A model generated the notes under the pieces. The model saw nothing but the letters and a program-made list of their open reading frames with translations, had not been told where the DNA came from and made no database searches. A stretch of DNA of 64,000 nt from Halomonas faecis (GTDB taxonomy: Bacteria; Pseudomonadota; Gammaproteobacteria; Pseudomonadales; Halomonadaceae): contig NZ_JAACZO010000056.1 of assembly GCF_010993975.1 (NCBI RefSeq), forward strand, positions 1 to 64,000, read 5' to 3'. Positions 26,327 through 35,375 of the stretch are shown piece by piece (position 1 is the first letter of the stretch; each line of letters starts with the position of its first letter). Both the position numbers and the translations under genes were made by a program.

Positions 26327-27631
26327 TCATCCCTCGATGTCGGTGAACTCGAACGAGAGCCGCGCCGCCAGGCTCTCGTAGTGGGCGTGCAGTTGCTCCA
26401 CGTCCTCGGCGCCCAGCCACACATAGGCCAGCGCATAGCTGTAGCTGTCCTGCTCGGGCAGCTCGGAGAGGCGCTGTCCGACCGTCACCTGGACATCGAT
26501 CATGGTGCGCGGGAACTCCGCCTCCAGCACGGCAATCTCTGATGCCGTGGGCACCCGCGTCACCACCGCATCGCGGAAGAAAACCCGATGGAAGAACTTG
26601 GCCGCCAGCAGAAAGTCCCCCTCGCGATGCGGCATGTCGGGCCGCTGGCCGAGCGCCAGGTCGACGGTCACCTGCTGGTGGCTCACGCCGTCCACCTTCT
26701 CGAAGAGATCACAGTGCGACTGTGAGATGCGGGTATTGATCTCCAGCAGCCAGATATGGTCCAGCACCTCATCCCAGAAGAACTCGACGTTGAAGGCAGC
26801 GTCGTCGTAGCCGATATGCGCCATGATCCGCTCGGTGAGCTCGATCATCTTGGCCTGCACCGCCTCGGGCAGACCCGACGGATAGCGGTAGTGATAGAAG
26901 CTCAGCACGCCGGGATAGCGCAGCGAATCGACGATGCCATAGCTGACCACCTCGCCCTCGAAGACGTAGCCCTCGACCGTGCACTGCCAGCCGCCGATGA
27001 TCGCCTCGGCCATGCAGAAATGGCCGTCCACCTCGGCCACCTCGGGGGGCAGTCGAGCATGCTCGAGCACCGTATTGAAGGGGTCGGCGATCAGACCGAT
27101 CTCGCCACGCAGCTGCTCGATGGCTCGATAGAAGGTTTCCGGACTGTCGATGAGAAAGCCCAGCCGCGAACCAGAGGACTTGATCGGCTTGACGAAGAAC
27201 GGGAAGTAGAGCCCCGCTTCACTGATGTGGGTCAATGCCTCGTCATCGAAGGGATCGAAAGCGGTGAAGGCGGGGATATGCCCGGCGATCACCTCGCGCT
27301 GCACGCGGCGGCTCCAGTACTTATGCTCGCACTTGAGCAGGCTGTCGAGGCTCGTCGAGCGCGTGCCGAAGCGCTCGCAGAGGATCGGCAGCATGGTCGA
27401 GACGGGGAAGTCCATGTAGCCGACGATGGCATCGATATGGCCGTCGAACGCCTCGAGCACCCGACTCGCCTCCGCGAGCATGGCGGCGATATCGAACGCT
27501 TCAGTATCGTAGACCGCCTCAGGAGCGATCAAGCCATGGAACCGCCAGTGCTCGGTACCGCGCAACCGTGCCAGCCGCTCGCGATTGAAGTCATCCAGCC
27601 CCACCACGAAAACGTTCTTGTACTCGCCCAT
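26327..27631 (-). CDS. ATP-grasp family ligase
   Basis: 434 aa. ATP-grasp fold signs: FFVKPIKSSGSRLGF (phosphate-binding loop with Lys), a second Lys/Glu region around EHARLPPEV, and the Mg2+ site NVEFFWDEVLDHIWLLEINTR with Glu and Asn ligands. Such enzymes join a carboxylate to an amine using ATP through an acyl phosphate. This sequence resembles amino-acid ligases of the carnosine-synthase/BacD type rather than purine or D-Ala-D-Ala enzymes, but that placement is by eye. RBS AAGGGGGG precedes the ATG. It is the first gene of a pair with the CocE hydrolase. Likely product: a dipeptide-like or N-acyl compound. Confidence 0.85.
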   Translation of the reverse strand: MGEYKNVFVVGLDDFNRERLARLRGTEHWRFHGLIAPEAVYDTEAFDIAAMLAEASRVLEAFDGHIDAIVGYMDFPVSTMLPILCERFGTRSTSLDSLLKCEHKYWSRRVQREVIAGHIPAFTAFDPFDDEALTHISEAGLYFPFFVKPIKSSGSRLGFLIDSPETFYRAIEQLRGEIGLIADPFNTVLEHARLPPEVAEVDGHFCMAEAIIGGWQCTVEGYVFEGEVVSYGIVDSLRYPGVLSFYHYRYPSGLPEAVQAKMIELTERIMAHIGYDDAAFNVEFFWDEVLDHIWLLEINTRISQSHCDLFEKVDGVSHQQVTVDLALGQRPDMPHREGDFLLAAKFFHRVFFRDAVVTRVPTASEIAVLEAEFPRTMIDVQVTVGQRLSELPEQDSYSYALAYVWLGAEDVEQLHAHYESLAARLSFEFTDIEG

Positions 27632-27706
27632 GACTGCCCCCCTTGCGCTGCGCGCACTGCATCGCGCGCTTTACGCAGCATAGTCCAGGGTCAGCGCAGC
27701 GATGGT

Positions 27707-28927
27707 TCAGCGTGGAGGACGATCATCGTCAGCATCGCCCTCGCGTTCGGCCCGGCCATCGTTACCGCGCTGCAAGCGCTCTATCGCCTCGCCACCCTGA
27801 TGGGCCAGCCCGGCCAGGCGCTCGATCTGGGCATCCAGCTTGGGCAACGCCTCCTGACGATAGCGCGAGAGGTCGTCGATGGCCCCCATGACGTCGCCGA
27901 AGGCCTGCTCCAGCACCTCCAGGTCGAGCTGCGCCGAACCGGCGCGGGTCTGTATCTCCACGCCCTGCTGGCGCAGCGAGCGGGCGGTGCCGGCGATCAG
28001 CTCCGAGGTGGTCGAGTTGAGCGACTCGACGCGGTCCAACACCAGCCGCTGGTTGGCCAGGGCCAGGGCCACGGCGACCGCCACGGTGAGCGCCGAGACG
28101 GTGACGTGGATGGCGCGGTCGACGCCGCGCATGAGTTCGCGGTTGTTGCGGATGATCACTTCCAGGGCCAGCACGCCCTGCTGGCTCACCGCCTGCTGCT
28201 GCTGCAGATCGAGGATGCGCTGCCGCAGCGGGAAGAGCAGTTCCTCTTCGAGGAAGGTACGCTGCGCATCGCCCTCGTCACGGCGCTCGATCACCGCAAC
28301 CAGGCGCCGGTCGATCAGCCGCCCCAGCGCCACCTGGCGCTCTAGCTGGCCGAGGATATCGCGCAGCGCCTGCTGATCGTCGCCCAGCGTGAGGTTGTCG
28401 CGATACAGCATGTCACGCCCCGTTTCCAGGTCGGCGATGATCGCATCCAGTGCCTGCTGGGCGTTCTCGAACTTGCGGAAGTAACGCTGCAGGCGACTGC
28501 CGGCACCGGGTAGGCGCTCCAGCACGCGATCGAGGCGCCCTTTCTCGAGGCGATGGTGGCGAGGATCGAGCGACTGCATGCGCCCGCGCAGGTCGATCAA
28601 CGCTTTGGCCACCGGGCCGCCGTCATCGCCCTGATGCGCGAGTTTGCGCAGCGGCGTCTGCAGCATGGCGCTATGGTGGGCGGCCTGCTGCTGCAGTTCG
28701 AGGCCCATTTCGTCAACGGCGCGGCGCTGGCGGGCGAGCGTTTCGGCATCCTGCGTATCGGCCAGCACATCCTCGACGAAGCTGTCAGCCAGTGCCGCCA
28801 GCTCCGGGTCTTCGCTCTGCGCCGATTCGTCGTCACCCGGCGTCGGTGCCACATCCTCCAGTTCGCTCTCGATCTCCTCCACCGTCGGCAGTGAGAGTGG
28901 CGAGCCATTGTCGGATGGCGATTTCAT
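27707..28927 (-). CDS. TelA family toxic-anion resistance protein
   Basis: 406 aa, cytoplasmic and almost entirely alpha-helical. The TelA (PF05816) pattern is visible: LERLPGAGSRLQRYFRKFEN, then ALDAIIADLETGRDMLYRDN, and later NRELMRGVDRAIHVTVSALT. N- and C-termini are charged and disordered. Members are linked to tellurite, nisin and other envelope-stress resistance, but their mechanism is not known. It lies downstream of an unnamed membrane coiled-coil gene and a 58-residue gene on the same strand, probably one operon. Confidence 0.88.
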   Translation of the reverse strand: MKSPSDNGSPLSLPTVEEIESELEDVAPTPGDDESAQSEDPELAALADSFVEDVLADTQDAETLARQRRAVDEMGLELQQQAAHHSAMLQTPLRKLAHQGDDGGPVAKALIDLRGRMQSLDPRHHRLEKGRLDRVLERLPGAGSRLQRYFRKFENAQQALDAIIADLETGRDMLYRDNLTLGDDQQALRDILGQLERQVALGRLIDRRLVAVIERRDEGDAQRTFLEEELLFPLRQRILDLQQQQAVSQQGVLALEVIIRNNRELMRGVDRAIHVTVSALTVAVAVALALANQRLVLDRVESLNSTTSELIAGTARSLRQQGVEIQTRAGSAQLDLEVLEQAFGDVMGAIDDLSRYRQEALPKLDAQIERLAGLAHQGGEAIERLQRGNDGRAEREGDADDDRPPR

Positions 28928-28983
28928 GATGGGCCCCCCTGTCGTCCCGTCCCTCGGTAACCTTTACTTCAAGGACAAGGCAT

Positions 28984-29922
28984 TTACTGGCTGGTTCGCC
29001 CGTAGCGCTCGGCGCGGCCAATGAAGCGGCGCAGCTCCTCCAGCGCCCGGTCGGTGGCGACCGACGCCTGGGGGCGCCCCGTCTCGATGCGTGCCAGCGC
29101 TACGGCGGTATCGTCGAGCAGCGTCAACGCCGACTCGTTGCGCGCCGCCAGGTGGCGCAGCCGGCTCTCGGTGCCGTCGATCAGCTCCAGGCGGCGCTTG
29201 AGGGCGATGCGTTCCTCCACCGTGAGCGACTTGCGCTCCAGGCGCCGGCGCACGAAATCGGCGTCGAGCCCCACCACGCCGCGTGCCTGGGAGGCCATGG
29301 CGGTGAAATTGTCCACGACCCCCAGACACACCTCGCGAACCAACTGCTGGGCACGCTGGTAGGCGAGCTCGCTGCGATCGAAGCGGGCCGCCAGAATATC
29401 CAGCACCTGAGCGTAGCGGCTGTAGACACGATCGGCCTGAATCGCCAGGTCGGGACGGCGTACGTCGAGCAGCCCCTGCTTGGCACCGCATAGCGCTTGC
29501 ACCACCTCGTCCGCCCTGGCCGGCGGATGGGCTGGGTCGAGCACCGCCACGCCACGCTCGCGTGCCTCACGCTCTCCCTCGGCCCGGCGCCGCTCGGCCT
29601 CGGCGGCCAGCCGCGTCTCGAGGCGCTGGCGACGCTGGCGCGCGCGCCAGCGTCGCCAGGCGCGCTCCAGCGGCACTTCCACGGCGATCGCCACCAGCCC
29701 CGCCAGCCAGCCGCCCAGGCTCGGCCCGAAGCCGCCCCACAGCGAGGTCAGCCACAACAGAAAGCTCAGGAAGGGCGCGAAGAGCGCATAGCGAAAGACC
29801 ACCTGCAGGCGGCTGGACGACTCGGTGGGCAGCGCAAGCCTGGGGTTCACCAGCCCGACCAGACACCATGGCAGGCAGGTGAGAAAGAGTCCGTAGGCAA
29901 ATCCCTGCAGGAATCCCAGCAT
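28984..29922 (-). CDS. Uncharacterised membrane protein upstream of telA
   Basis: 312 aa. Two or three N-terminal transmembrane helices (about 5-25, 42-62, 66-84) are followed by a strongly charged coiled coil rich in Arg/Ala/Glu (about 88-120), and a helical C-terminal domain (LLDVRRPDLAIQADRVYSRY... to the end). I do not recognise a named family. The position directly before telA recalls XpaC-like partners of TelA in Firmicutes, but sequence similarity was not established. Start ATG with GAGG just upstream. Probable cytoplasmic platform anchored in the inner membrane. Confidence 0.75.
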   Translation of the reverse strand: MLGFLQGFAYGLFLTCLPWCLVGLVNPRLALPTESSSRLQVVFRYALFAPFLSFLLWLTSLWGGFGPSLGGWLAGLVAIAVEVPLERAWRRWRARQRRQRLETRLAAEAERRRAEGEREARERGVAVLDPAHPPARADEVVQALCGAKQGLLDVRRPDLAIQADRVYSRYAQVLDILAARFDRSELAYQRAQQLVREVCLGVVDNFTAMASQARGVVGLDADFVRRRLERKSLTVEERIALKRRLELIDGTESRLRHLAARNESALTLLDDTAVALARIETGRPQASVATDRALEELRRFIGRAERYGRTSQ

Positions 29923-29992
29923 GGGCCTCGTGTCCAGCGACCATGGGCGATGTCCTGAGTGTACGGGTGGCCAGCGTTGGGCGCACGTCTCA

Positions 29993-30169
29993 TTACATCA
30001 GCCGCGTCAACACCAGGGCGCTGCCGCTGACCAGCAGAGCAGTGATGACGGCAACGTCTACCGCCCGGTCGAGCCAGCGATCGACCGCGCCAACACCCCG
30101 ATGGCGCGACGAACGGCGATGCGAGGCACCGCGGCGGGGCGGTGTACGGCGGAAGCCGAGCAGCGACAT
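29993..30169 (-). CDS. Small 58-residue protein with C-terminal membrane segment
   Basis: ORF of 58 codons starting MSLLGFRRTPPRRGASHR and ending LVLTRLM. The first half is very basic (Arg/His rich). A hydrophobic stretch (VDVAVITALLVSGSALVLT) near the C-terminus could span the membrane. A near-perfect RBS, GGAGG 6 nt before the ATG, is the main support. It precedes the telA-associated membrane gene on the same strand. Not recognised; small size keeps confidence moderate. Confidence 0.55.
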   Translation of the reverse strand: MSLLGFRRTPPRRGASHRRSSRHRGVGAVDRWLDRAVDVAVITALLVSGSALVLTRLM

Positions 30170-30315
30170 GACAGACCTCCGTCGTTGTCGTTTCCTTGAG
30201 CTTATGACCTGGCCATGAAGCGCGCCACTGCGAAGGGTCGGGATTGCAAGGCGGCAGCATGACCCCGATGATGCAACGAGAAATGCAGCAGGCTAACCAA
30301 TTACTGGGTACCGAC

Positions 30316-31311
30316 ATGCCGCGACTCACCGATACACCTCTCTCCGTTCTCGACCTCGCCCCGATTCGGCAAGGCGGTACTGCCGCCGACAGTTTCCGTG
30401 AGAGCGTCGACCTGGCCAAGCTCACCGAACGGCTGGGTTTCACTCGCTACTGGTTGGCCGAACACCACGGCATCGACGGCATCGCCAGCGCTGCCACGGC
30501 GGTGCTAATCGGCCACATTGCCGGCGCCACCTCGCGCCTTCGCGTCGGTAGCGGCGGGGTCATGCTGCCCAACCACCCACCGCTGATCGTCGCCGAACAG
30601 TTCGGCACCCTGGAGGCGCTCTATCCGGGGCGCATCGACCTGGGGCTCGGTCGTGCCCCAGGGGCGGATGCCGCCACCATGGCGGCGCTGCGCCGCGATC
30701 CTTACGCGGGTGCCGAAGACTTTCCGGAACGACTCACCGAACTGCAGGGCTTTCTCGGCGAACCGCAGCCAGGCCAGCGCGTGCGCGCCATTCCCGGCCA
30801 GGGCACCGAGGTCCCACTGTGGCTGCTGGGCTCCAGCGGCTACAGTGCCCAGCTTGCAGCCCGTGAAGGACTTCCTTTCGCCTTCGCCGCCCAGTTCGCA
30901 CCGCGCTATCTGCACGAGGCACTGCGCCTCTACCGAGAAAACTTTCGCCCCTCTGCGATGCTCAAACGCCCCTATGCCATGGTCGGCCTCCCAGTGATCG
31001 CCGCCGAAAGCGATGCGCGAGCCGACTATCTTGCCAGCACGACCCGACAAAAGTTTCTCAACCTGATTCGCGGTGCCCCGACTCGCTCGCTGCCGCCGGT
31101 GGAAACGCTGGACTGGACCCCGGTGGAGCGCACCCAGGTCGAGCAGTTCCTGGGGGCAGCGGTCATCGGCGGTCCGGAAACCGTGCGCCACGGCCTCGAA
31201 ACCTTCCTTGAACGCACCGGTGCCGACGAGCTGATGCTGGCAACCGATGTCTTCGCCGAAGCGGATCGACTGGCCAGCTATGCGATCGTGGCCGAGGCAT
31301 GGCAAGCGTGA
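30316..31311 (+). CDS. LLM-class flavin-dependent oxidoreductase (YhbW-like)
   Basis: 331 aa luciferase-like monooxygenase-fold protein. It resembles E. coli YhbW throughout: LSVLDLAPI at the N-terminus, [61 protein letters not shown]. Binds reduced FMN; natural substrate not known. The start [16 protein letters not shown] is chosen for agreement with YhbW, although its RBS is weak. An upstream ATG at 30259 or 30244 would add 19-24 residues. Stands alone. Confidence 0.87.
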   Translation: MPRLTDTPLSVLDLAPIRQGGTAADSFRESVDLAKLTERLGFTRYWLAEHHGIDGIASAATAVLIGHIAGATSRLRVGSGGVMLPNHPPLIVAEQFGTLEALYPGRIDLGLGRAPGADAATMAALRRDPYAGAEDFPERLTELQGFLGEPQPGQRVRAIPGQGTEVPLWLLGSSGYSAQLAAREGLPFAFAAQFAPRYLHEALRLYRENFRPSAMLKRPYAMVGLPVIAAESDARADYLASTTRQKFLNLIRGAPTRSLPPVETLDWTPVERTQVEQFLGAAVIGGPETVRHGLETFLERTGADELMLATDVFAEADRLASYAIVAEAWQA

Positions 31312-31473
31312 TGGCATCGGCCTGCTGCACGGCTCGAGCCGGCCGAGATCGGCATTCAGCACCCTGGCGTTCGCGGTAACGGAACCGTCCGGAACGATTC
31401 CGCCTCCCCGGCCTCAAAGGGGCAGTCATGTCGCGACCCCCGACCGGGGTGTCGCCCCCATTTGGAGAGAGTG

Positions 31474-31857
31474 ATGCCCGATCCCCACGACCCCCGCCGC
31501 AACCCGGCCTGGCATGCCGCCCAACAGTGGCAACGGCGTGCCCAACAGTCGCAGGGCAGCGGCCTGCTCGGCAGCCTGAAGATGCTGCTCGCTTGGCTGC
31601 TGTTCGGCACCCTGATGATCGTCGCCATGGTGCTTGGCCTGGTTTTCCTGCTGCTCGGCTGGGCCCTGATGCCGCTGCTGCGCCACCGACTCAAGAAACG
31701 CATGGAGCAGATGCACGCCGACCAAGCGCAAGACGTGGGCGGAAGCGTCCACTATCGCGAAACCCGCTATCGGGAAAGCCGCTCTGCATCCGGCACGCGG
31801 CGCGATCAACAGGTACTGGAAGGGGATTACGAGGTAAAGGACGACCAGCGGCGCTGA
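31474..31857 (+). CDS. Uncharacterised membrane protein
   Basis: 127 aa. A basic/amphipathic N-terminus (NPAWHAAQQWQRRAQQ) precedes one long or two short hydrophobic helices (about residues 34-66: LLAWLLFGTLMIVAMVLGLV...), then a charged tail of about 55 residues with repeated Arg/Glu/Tyr (HYRETRYRESRSAS). RBS GGAGAG 4 nt before the ATG favours MPDPHD over an upstream ATG. No family recognised. The 160 bp upstream of it holds an imperfect GC hairpin near 31.43 kb but no clear promoter. Confidence 0.7.
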   Translation: MPDPHDPRRNPAWHAAQQWQRRAQQSQGSGLLGSLKMLLAWLLFGTLMIVAMVLGLVFLLLGWALMPLLRHRLKKRMEQMHADQAQDVGGSVHYRETRYRESRSASGTRRDQQVLEGDYEVKDDQRR

Positions 31858-31880
31858 CCCGCCACATTCGGGCCACCGGT

Positions 31881-32594
31881 TCAGGCGCCGCCTTCGTAAG
31901 CTGCCTTCAGTCGATAGAACTCGGTGACGACCTCGTCCATGGCAGCCGGGTCGTAATCGCAAAGCCCGCTCACCACCAGCTTCTTGGTTCCGCTACCCAC
32001 CACCTCACCGGCATCGGTGATGCAGAACTGCAGCCGCACATCGCCCCGCTTGCCGTTCACTTCCAGCGCCGAATCGACGAGCTCCAATGCCGGCTGATCG
32101 AGGTCCAGTCGCTCCAGGGAAAAGCCCATGCTGTCGTAGACCACCAAGGGACGGCGGGGATTGAACATCACGCCTTCGGCTTCCATCAGCGGCTTGAGTA
32201 CATGGGGAAAGTTCTTGCCGGAGAAGGCCACGTAGCGCTTGGTAAAGGCCTCTATCACCCCGGCCTCATGGGTGCACTCGCCACGGCGCGCCACTTCCAG
32301 GTAGCGTTTGCCCTCGTCGTCGCTGATCTCGATGTGGGTGTCGTCGGGCGCCTCGAAGTGCAGTGGCACATCGCCTCCCACCATGCTACGAAAGCGAAAA
32401 TCCATGTGCCGGGAGAGGCCGAAACGGGTCAGCACCAAGGCAAAGAGCAGGTCGCCCGGCACGCAGAAGCGTCGCGCATCGGGATCGTGAATGGGGTTGA
32501 AGTCGCCGGCGATCCGCTTGGCGAAGTCGCTGGCCTGCTGTGCGGTGATGCTAACCCGCGACGCCATCCGCGTATGGTAGGGATCGAGAAACAT
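31881..32594 (-). CDS. DUF3581 family protein
   Basis: 237 aa. The segment DFAKRIAGDFNPIHDPDARR, followed by FCVPGDLLFALVLTRFGLS, matches the DUF3581 family of marine gammaproteobacteria; the DFNPIH.D pattern is reminiscent of MaoC-type hot-dog hydratases, hinting at a fatty-acyl or CoA ligand. The start MFLDPYHTR is chosen because the family begins there. The much longer ORF upstream would run across the nhaD promoter. Convergent with the preceding membrane gene and divergent from nhaD. Function unknown. Confidence 0.8.
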   Translation of the reverse strand: MFLDPYHTRMASRVSITAQQASDFAKRIAGDFNPIHDPDARRFCVPGDLLFALVLTRFGLSRHMDFRFRSMVGGDVPLHFEAPDDTHIEISDDEGKRYLEVARRGECTHEAGVIEAFTKRYVAFSGKNFPHVLKPLMEAEGVMFNPRRPLVVYDSMGFSLERLDLDQPALELVDSALEVNGKRGDVRLQFCITDAGEVVGSGTKKLVVSGLCDYDPAAMDEVVTEFYRLKAAYEGGA

Positions 32595-32709
32595 GCCTGG
32601 TCGAGCCTGCTCTAAAATGAGGTGATGCCGGCTGTCGGGCGCCGGTGTCGAATCCGATGATGCCACAAGTCGCCGCTGTACGTCGCCATGACCCGAACGG
32701 TAAAAGGGG

Positions 32710-32738
32710 ATGTTGCGCTGCAATGCGACTGATATAAT
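32710..32738 (+). promoter_or_regulatory. nhaD promoter (extended -10)
   Basis: A perfect TATAAT at 32733-32738 with an extended -10 dinucleotide (TGATATAAT), about 47 nt upstream of the nhaD ATG. The -35 at 17 nt spacing is poor (ATGTTG), which an extended -10 can offset or an activator may compensate. This is the clearest protein-gene promoter in the window. Confidence 0.6.
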
Positions 32739-32784
32739 TAGGTCGCTTACAATCCCCTCCACTCTCTGACGGAAACCGCGAACC

Positions 32785-34266
32785 ATGGTGACTTGTCCAC
32801 GCTCCTCGGACCATCGGCGCTCTGCCCGGTGGTCTTTTTGGTTCTGTACCCCGCTTCTCCTCCTGGGGCTCTCCACCCCCCTGCATGCCGCCGCCGGTCC
32901 ACTGGACCTGACGCCTTCGGCCGTCGGCATGGCCGCTTTGGCACTCTTCGTCCTCGCCTATGCCCTGGTCATGGCCGAGGAGAAGATCCACATGCGCAAG
33001 TCCAAACCGGTGCTGGTCGCGGCCGGCATCATCTGGGCAATGATCGGCTGGGTCTACGTCAATGCCGGCCTCTCGGCGGAGTCCGAGCACGCCTTCCGCG
33101 AGACCCTGCTCGAGTTCTCCGAGCTGATGCTCTTCTTGCTGGTGGCGATGACCTACATCAACGCCATGGAGGAACGCCGCGTGTTCGACGCCCTGCGCTC
33201 CTGGATGATCCGCAAGGGCTTCAGCTACAAGCAGCTGTTCTGGCTGACCGGCGGGCTCGCCTTCGTCATCTCGCCGGTGGCCGACAACCTCACCACCGCC
33301 CTGCTGATGTGCGCGGTGGTCACCAAGGTGGCCGAAGGCGACAAGCGTTTCATCAATCTGTGCTGCATCAACATCGTGGTGGCCGCCAATGCCGGCGGTG
33401 CCTTCAGCCCCTTCGGCGACATCACCACCCTCATGGTCTGGCAGGCCGGCATGGTCGAGTTCTATGAATTCCTGTCGCTGTTCATTCCTTCGCTGGTCAA
33501 CTTCCTGATTCCCGCGGTGGTGATGAGCCTGTTCATCAACAACCGCAAGCCGGAAGGCGTCTATGAGGACGTCTGGCTCAAGCGTGGAGCCCGCCGCATC
33601 ATCGTCCTGTTCCTGCTCACCGTGGCCACCGCGGTGGCCGGCCACACGCTGCTTCACCTGCCGCCAGTGCTGGGCATGATGACCGGCCTGGGCTACCTGC
33701 AATTCTTCGGCTACTACCTGCGCCGGACCCTGCCGCGCTCGCTGGAGCGCAAACGCAAGCGCTACACCCGTCGCGGCGACTATCGCAAGCTCGAGCAGTT
33801 GGGCAGCGTGGTGCCTTTCGACGTCTTCAACCGCGTGGCCCGCGCCGAGTGGGACACCCTGCTGTTCTTCTACGGCGTGGTGATGTGCGTGGGCGGCCTG
33901 GGCTTCATGGGCTACCTCGCCATGGTGTCGGAACTGCTCTACGCCCAGTGGGATGCCACCTGGGCCAACGTCGTTCTGGGGCTGATCTCCGCCGTGGTCG
34001 ATAACATCCCGGTGATGTTCGCGGTGCTGACCATGGAGCCCGAGATGTCCCACGGCCACTGGCTGCTGGTGACCCTCACCGCAGGCGTCGGTGGCAGCCT
34101 GTTGTCGGTGGGCTCGGCCGCCGGCGTGGCGGTGATGGGCCAGTCACGTGGCGCCTATACCTTCATGGGCCACCTGCGCTGGGCACCGGTGATCATGCTC
34201 GGCTATATCGCCAGCATCGCCGTCCACCTGTGGCTCAATGCCGAGAGCTTCGCGATCATGCACTGA
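32785..34266 (+). CDS. nhaD: Na+/H+ antiporter NhaD
   Basis: 493 aa, twelve or more transmembrane helices after a signal-like N-terminus (LLLLGLSTPLHAAAG). Diagnostic NhaD segments are present: VMAEEKIHMRKSKPVLVAAG, SPVADNLTTALLMCAVV, NAGGAFSPFGDITTLMVWQ and VDNIPVMFAVLTM. It expels Na+ (and Li+) in exchange for protons at alkaline pH and is typical of Vibrio, Alkalimonas and Halomonas. Consistent with life in salty media. Stands alone behind its own promoter. Confidence 0.96.
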   Translation: MVTCPRSSDHRRSARWSFWFCTPLLLLGLSTPLHAAAGPLDLTPSAVGMAALALFVLAYALVMAEEKIHMRKSKPVLVAAGIIWAMIGWVYVNAGLSAESEHAFRETLLEFSELMLFLLVAMTYINAMEERRVFDALRSWMIRKGFSYKQLFWLTGGLAFVISPVADNLTTALLMCAVVTKVAEGDKRFINLCCINIVVAANAGGAFSPFGDITTLMVWQAGMVEFYEFLSLFIPSLVNFLIPAVVMSLFINNRKPEGVYEDVWLKRGARRIIVLFLLTVATAVAGHTLLHLPPVLGMMTGLGYLQFFGYYLRRTLPRSLERKRKRYTRRGDYRKLEQLGSVVPFDVFNRVARAEWDTLLFFYGVVMCVGGLGFMGYLAMVSELLYAQWDATWANVVLGLISAVVDNIPVMFAVLTMEPEMSHGHWLLVTLTAGVGGSLLSVGSAAGVAVMGQSRGAYTFMGHLRWAPVIMLGYIASIAVHLWLNAESFAIMH

Positions 34267-34277
34267 CACGCACCTCG

Positions 34278-35375
34278 TCAAGGGTCGAGCCACGGCCCTT
34301 GATGAAGCCGTCCTGGCCAGCACAGCACCATGATGGCCAGGACGTTGCGGTGCTCACCGCCGGCCAGTTCGCTGCTGCCCGCGGGTGACGGAATGATGCC
34401 GCTTGTCGGGTCGACGGCCGCGACCAGCACTTCGCGCAGGCGAGCTACCGCCGGATGCGCCTCGCGACCGGCCAGCAGGAAACTGAGCGCCACCTCGGCC
34501 TGGATGTCCTCGGTGGCGCGCTCCCGGATCGTCTCGAGCTCGCGCTCGAAGCGGCCCAGTATCCAGGCGAATTCGTCGGGATCCACGCGTTGCTGGTAAT
34601 AGCGGCTCGCTGCGATCACGAAATGGGTCATGCCGTAGAGGTAATTGCGATATTCGAGTGCATCGAGCCCGGCGATACTGCTCGGCGGATACTGGGCACG
34701 AAAGGCGGAGACCACTGACTCGCGCAAATCGGCAACGCCGAGCTGATACAGGAAGTACGTATAATTGCCCACCTGGGCCGCATAGGTACGCAGGACTTGC
34801 GGGTCGGTCACAAAGCGCTTCCAGTCGACCTCGGCGAGGTAGTCTAGGGCTCGCTCGTACCCGTCGATATCCCCCTGCAGGCCGTGGTGCTCGGCTTGGA
34901 TCAGCCGGGCGAGAAGACGCCGCGCGAAGGGAATCTCTTCCCACTCGGCGAGCATCGCCCGCCGAACTCTCTGCTTCTCGGTGCGCTGCGGATAGGTCGC
35001 GACGATCTCACGACTGCGGCTGGCGGCATACCCCGGCGCTTCGAGACCGGCGATATCGGCCTCGAGCTTGGCCACCAGGCGGCGGCCGTAGGCGCGACTG
35101 AAGGGCACGTAGCGCTCCTCACCGGTGAGGCGGTAGAGACGCTGGGCATAGTGACGCTGTTTGGCCGGCGGCAGCTCGGACAGCGCCGCGTCGTACACGG
35201 CCTGGATAGCCAGACCCGCCTCGCGCTGGCGCTCGCTGATGTCTTCACGCGGCTCGTGGCTGGCACAACCCACGAGCAGCGCCAGCCACGCCAGCAGTAA
35301 CCACCCGCTCGCTCGTCGCCAGCCGTTACCACGCGCCGGCAAGCTCGTATGACGACCTGTTTCATCCGCGACCAT
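34278..35375 (-). CDS. DUF3541-like lipoprotein
   Basis: 365 aa. After 16 polar residues comes a signal with lipobox LALLVGC (Cys about 37), so it is an envelope lipoprotein. The mature part is helical with many Arg/Glu/Tyr pairs (AQRLYRLTGEERYVPFSRAYG, YRNYLYGMTHFVIAASRYYQQ). I assign DUF3541 tentatively from its general resemblance to Vibrio proteins. The ATG has GGGAGGCAAGG upstream and overlaps the preceding TRIC gene by 14 nt. Function unknown. Confidence 0.65.
   Translation of the reverse strand: MVADETGRHTSLPARGNGWRRASGWLLLAWLALLVGCASHEPREDISERQREAGLAIQAVYDAALSELPPAKQRHYAQRLYRLTGEERYVPFSRAYGRRLVAKLEADIAGLEAPGYAASRSREIVATYPQRTEKQRVRRAMLAEWEEIPFARRLLARLIQAEHHGLQGDIDGYERALDYLAEVDWKRFVTDPQVLRTYAAQVGNYTYFLYQLGVADLRESVVSAFRAQYPPSSIAGLDALEYRNYLYGMTHFVIAASRYYQQRVDPDEFAWILGRFERELETIRERATEDIQAEVALSFLLAGREAHPAVARLREVLVAAVDPTSGIIPSPAGSSELAGGEHRNVLAIMVLCWPGRLHQGPWLDP

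Noticed and set aside
24047..26542. 831-codon plus-strand ORF opposite the CocE hydrolase
   Set aside because: Shadow of the CocE gene and neighbours. It would overlap the 3' end of the cyclase gene in another frame and shows no recognisable domain.
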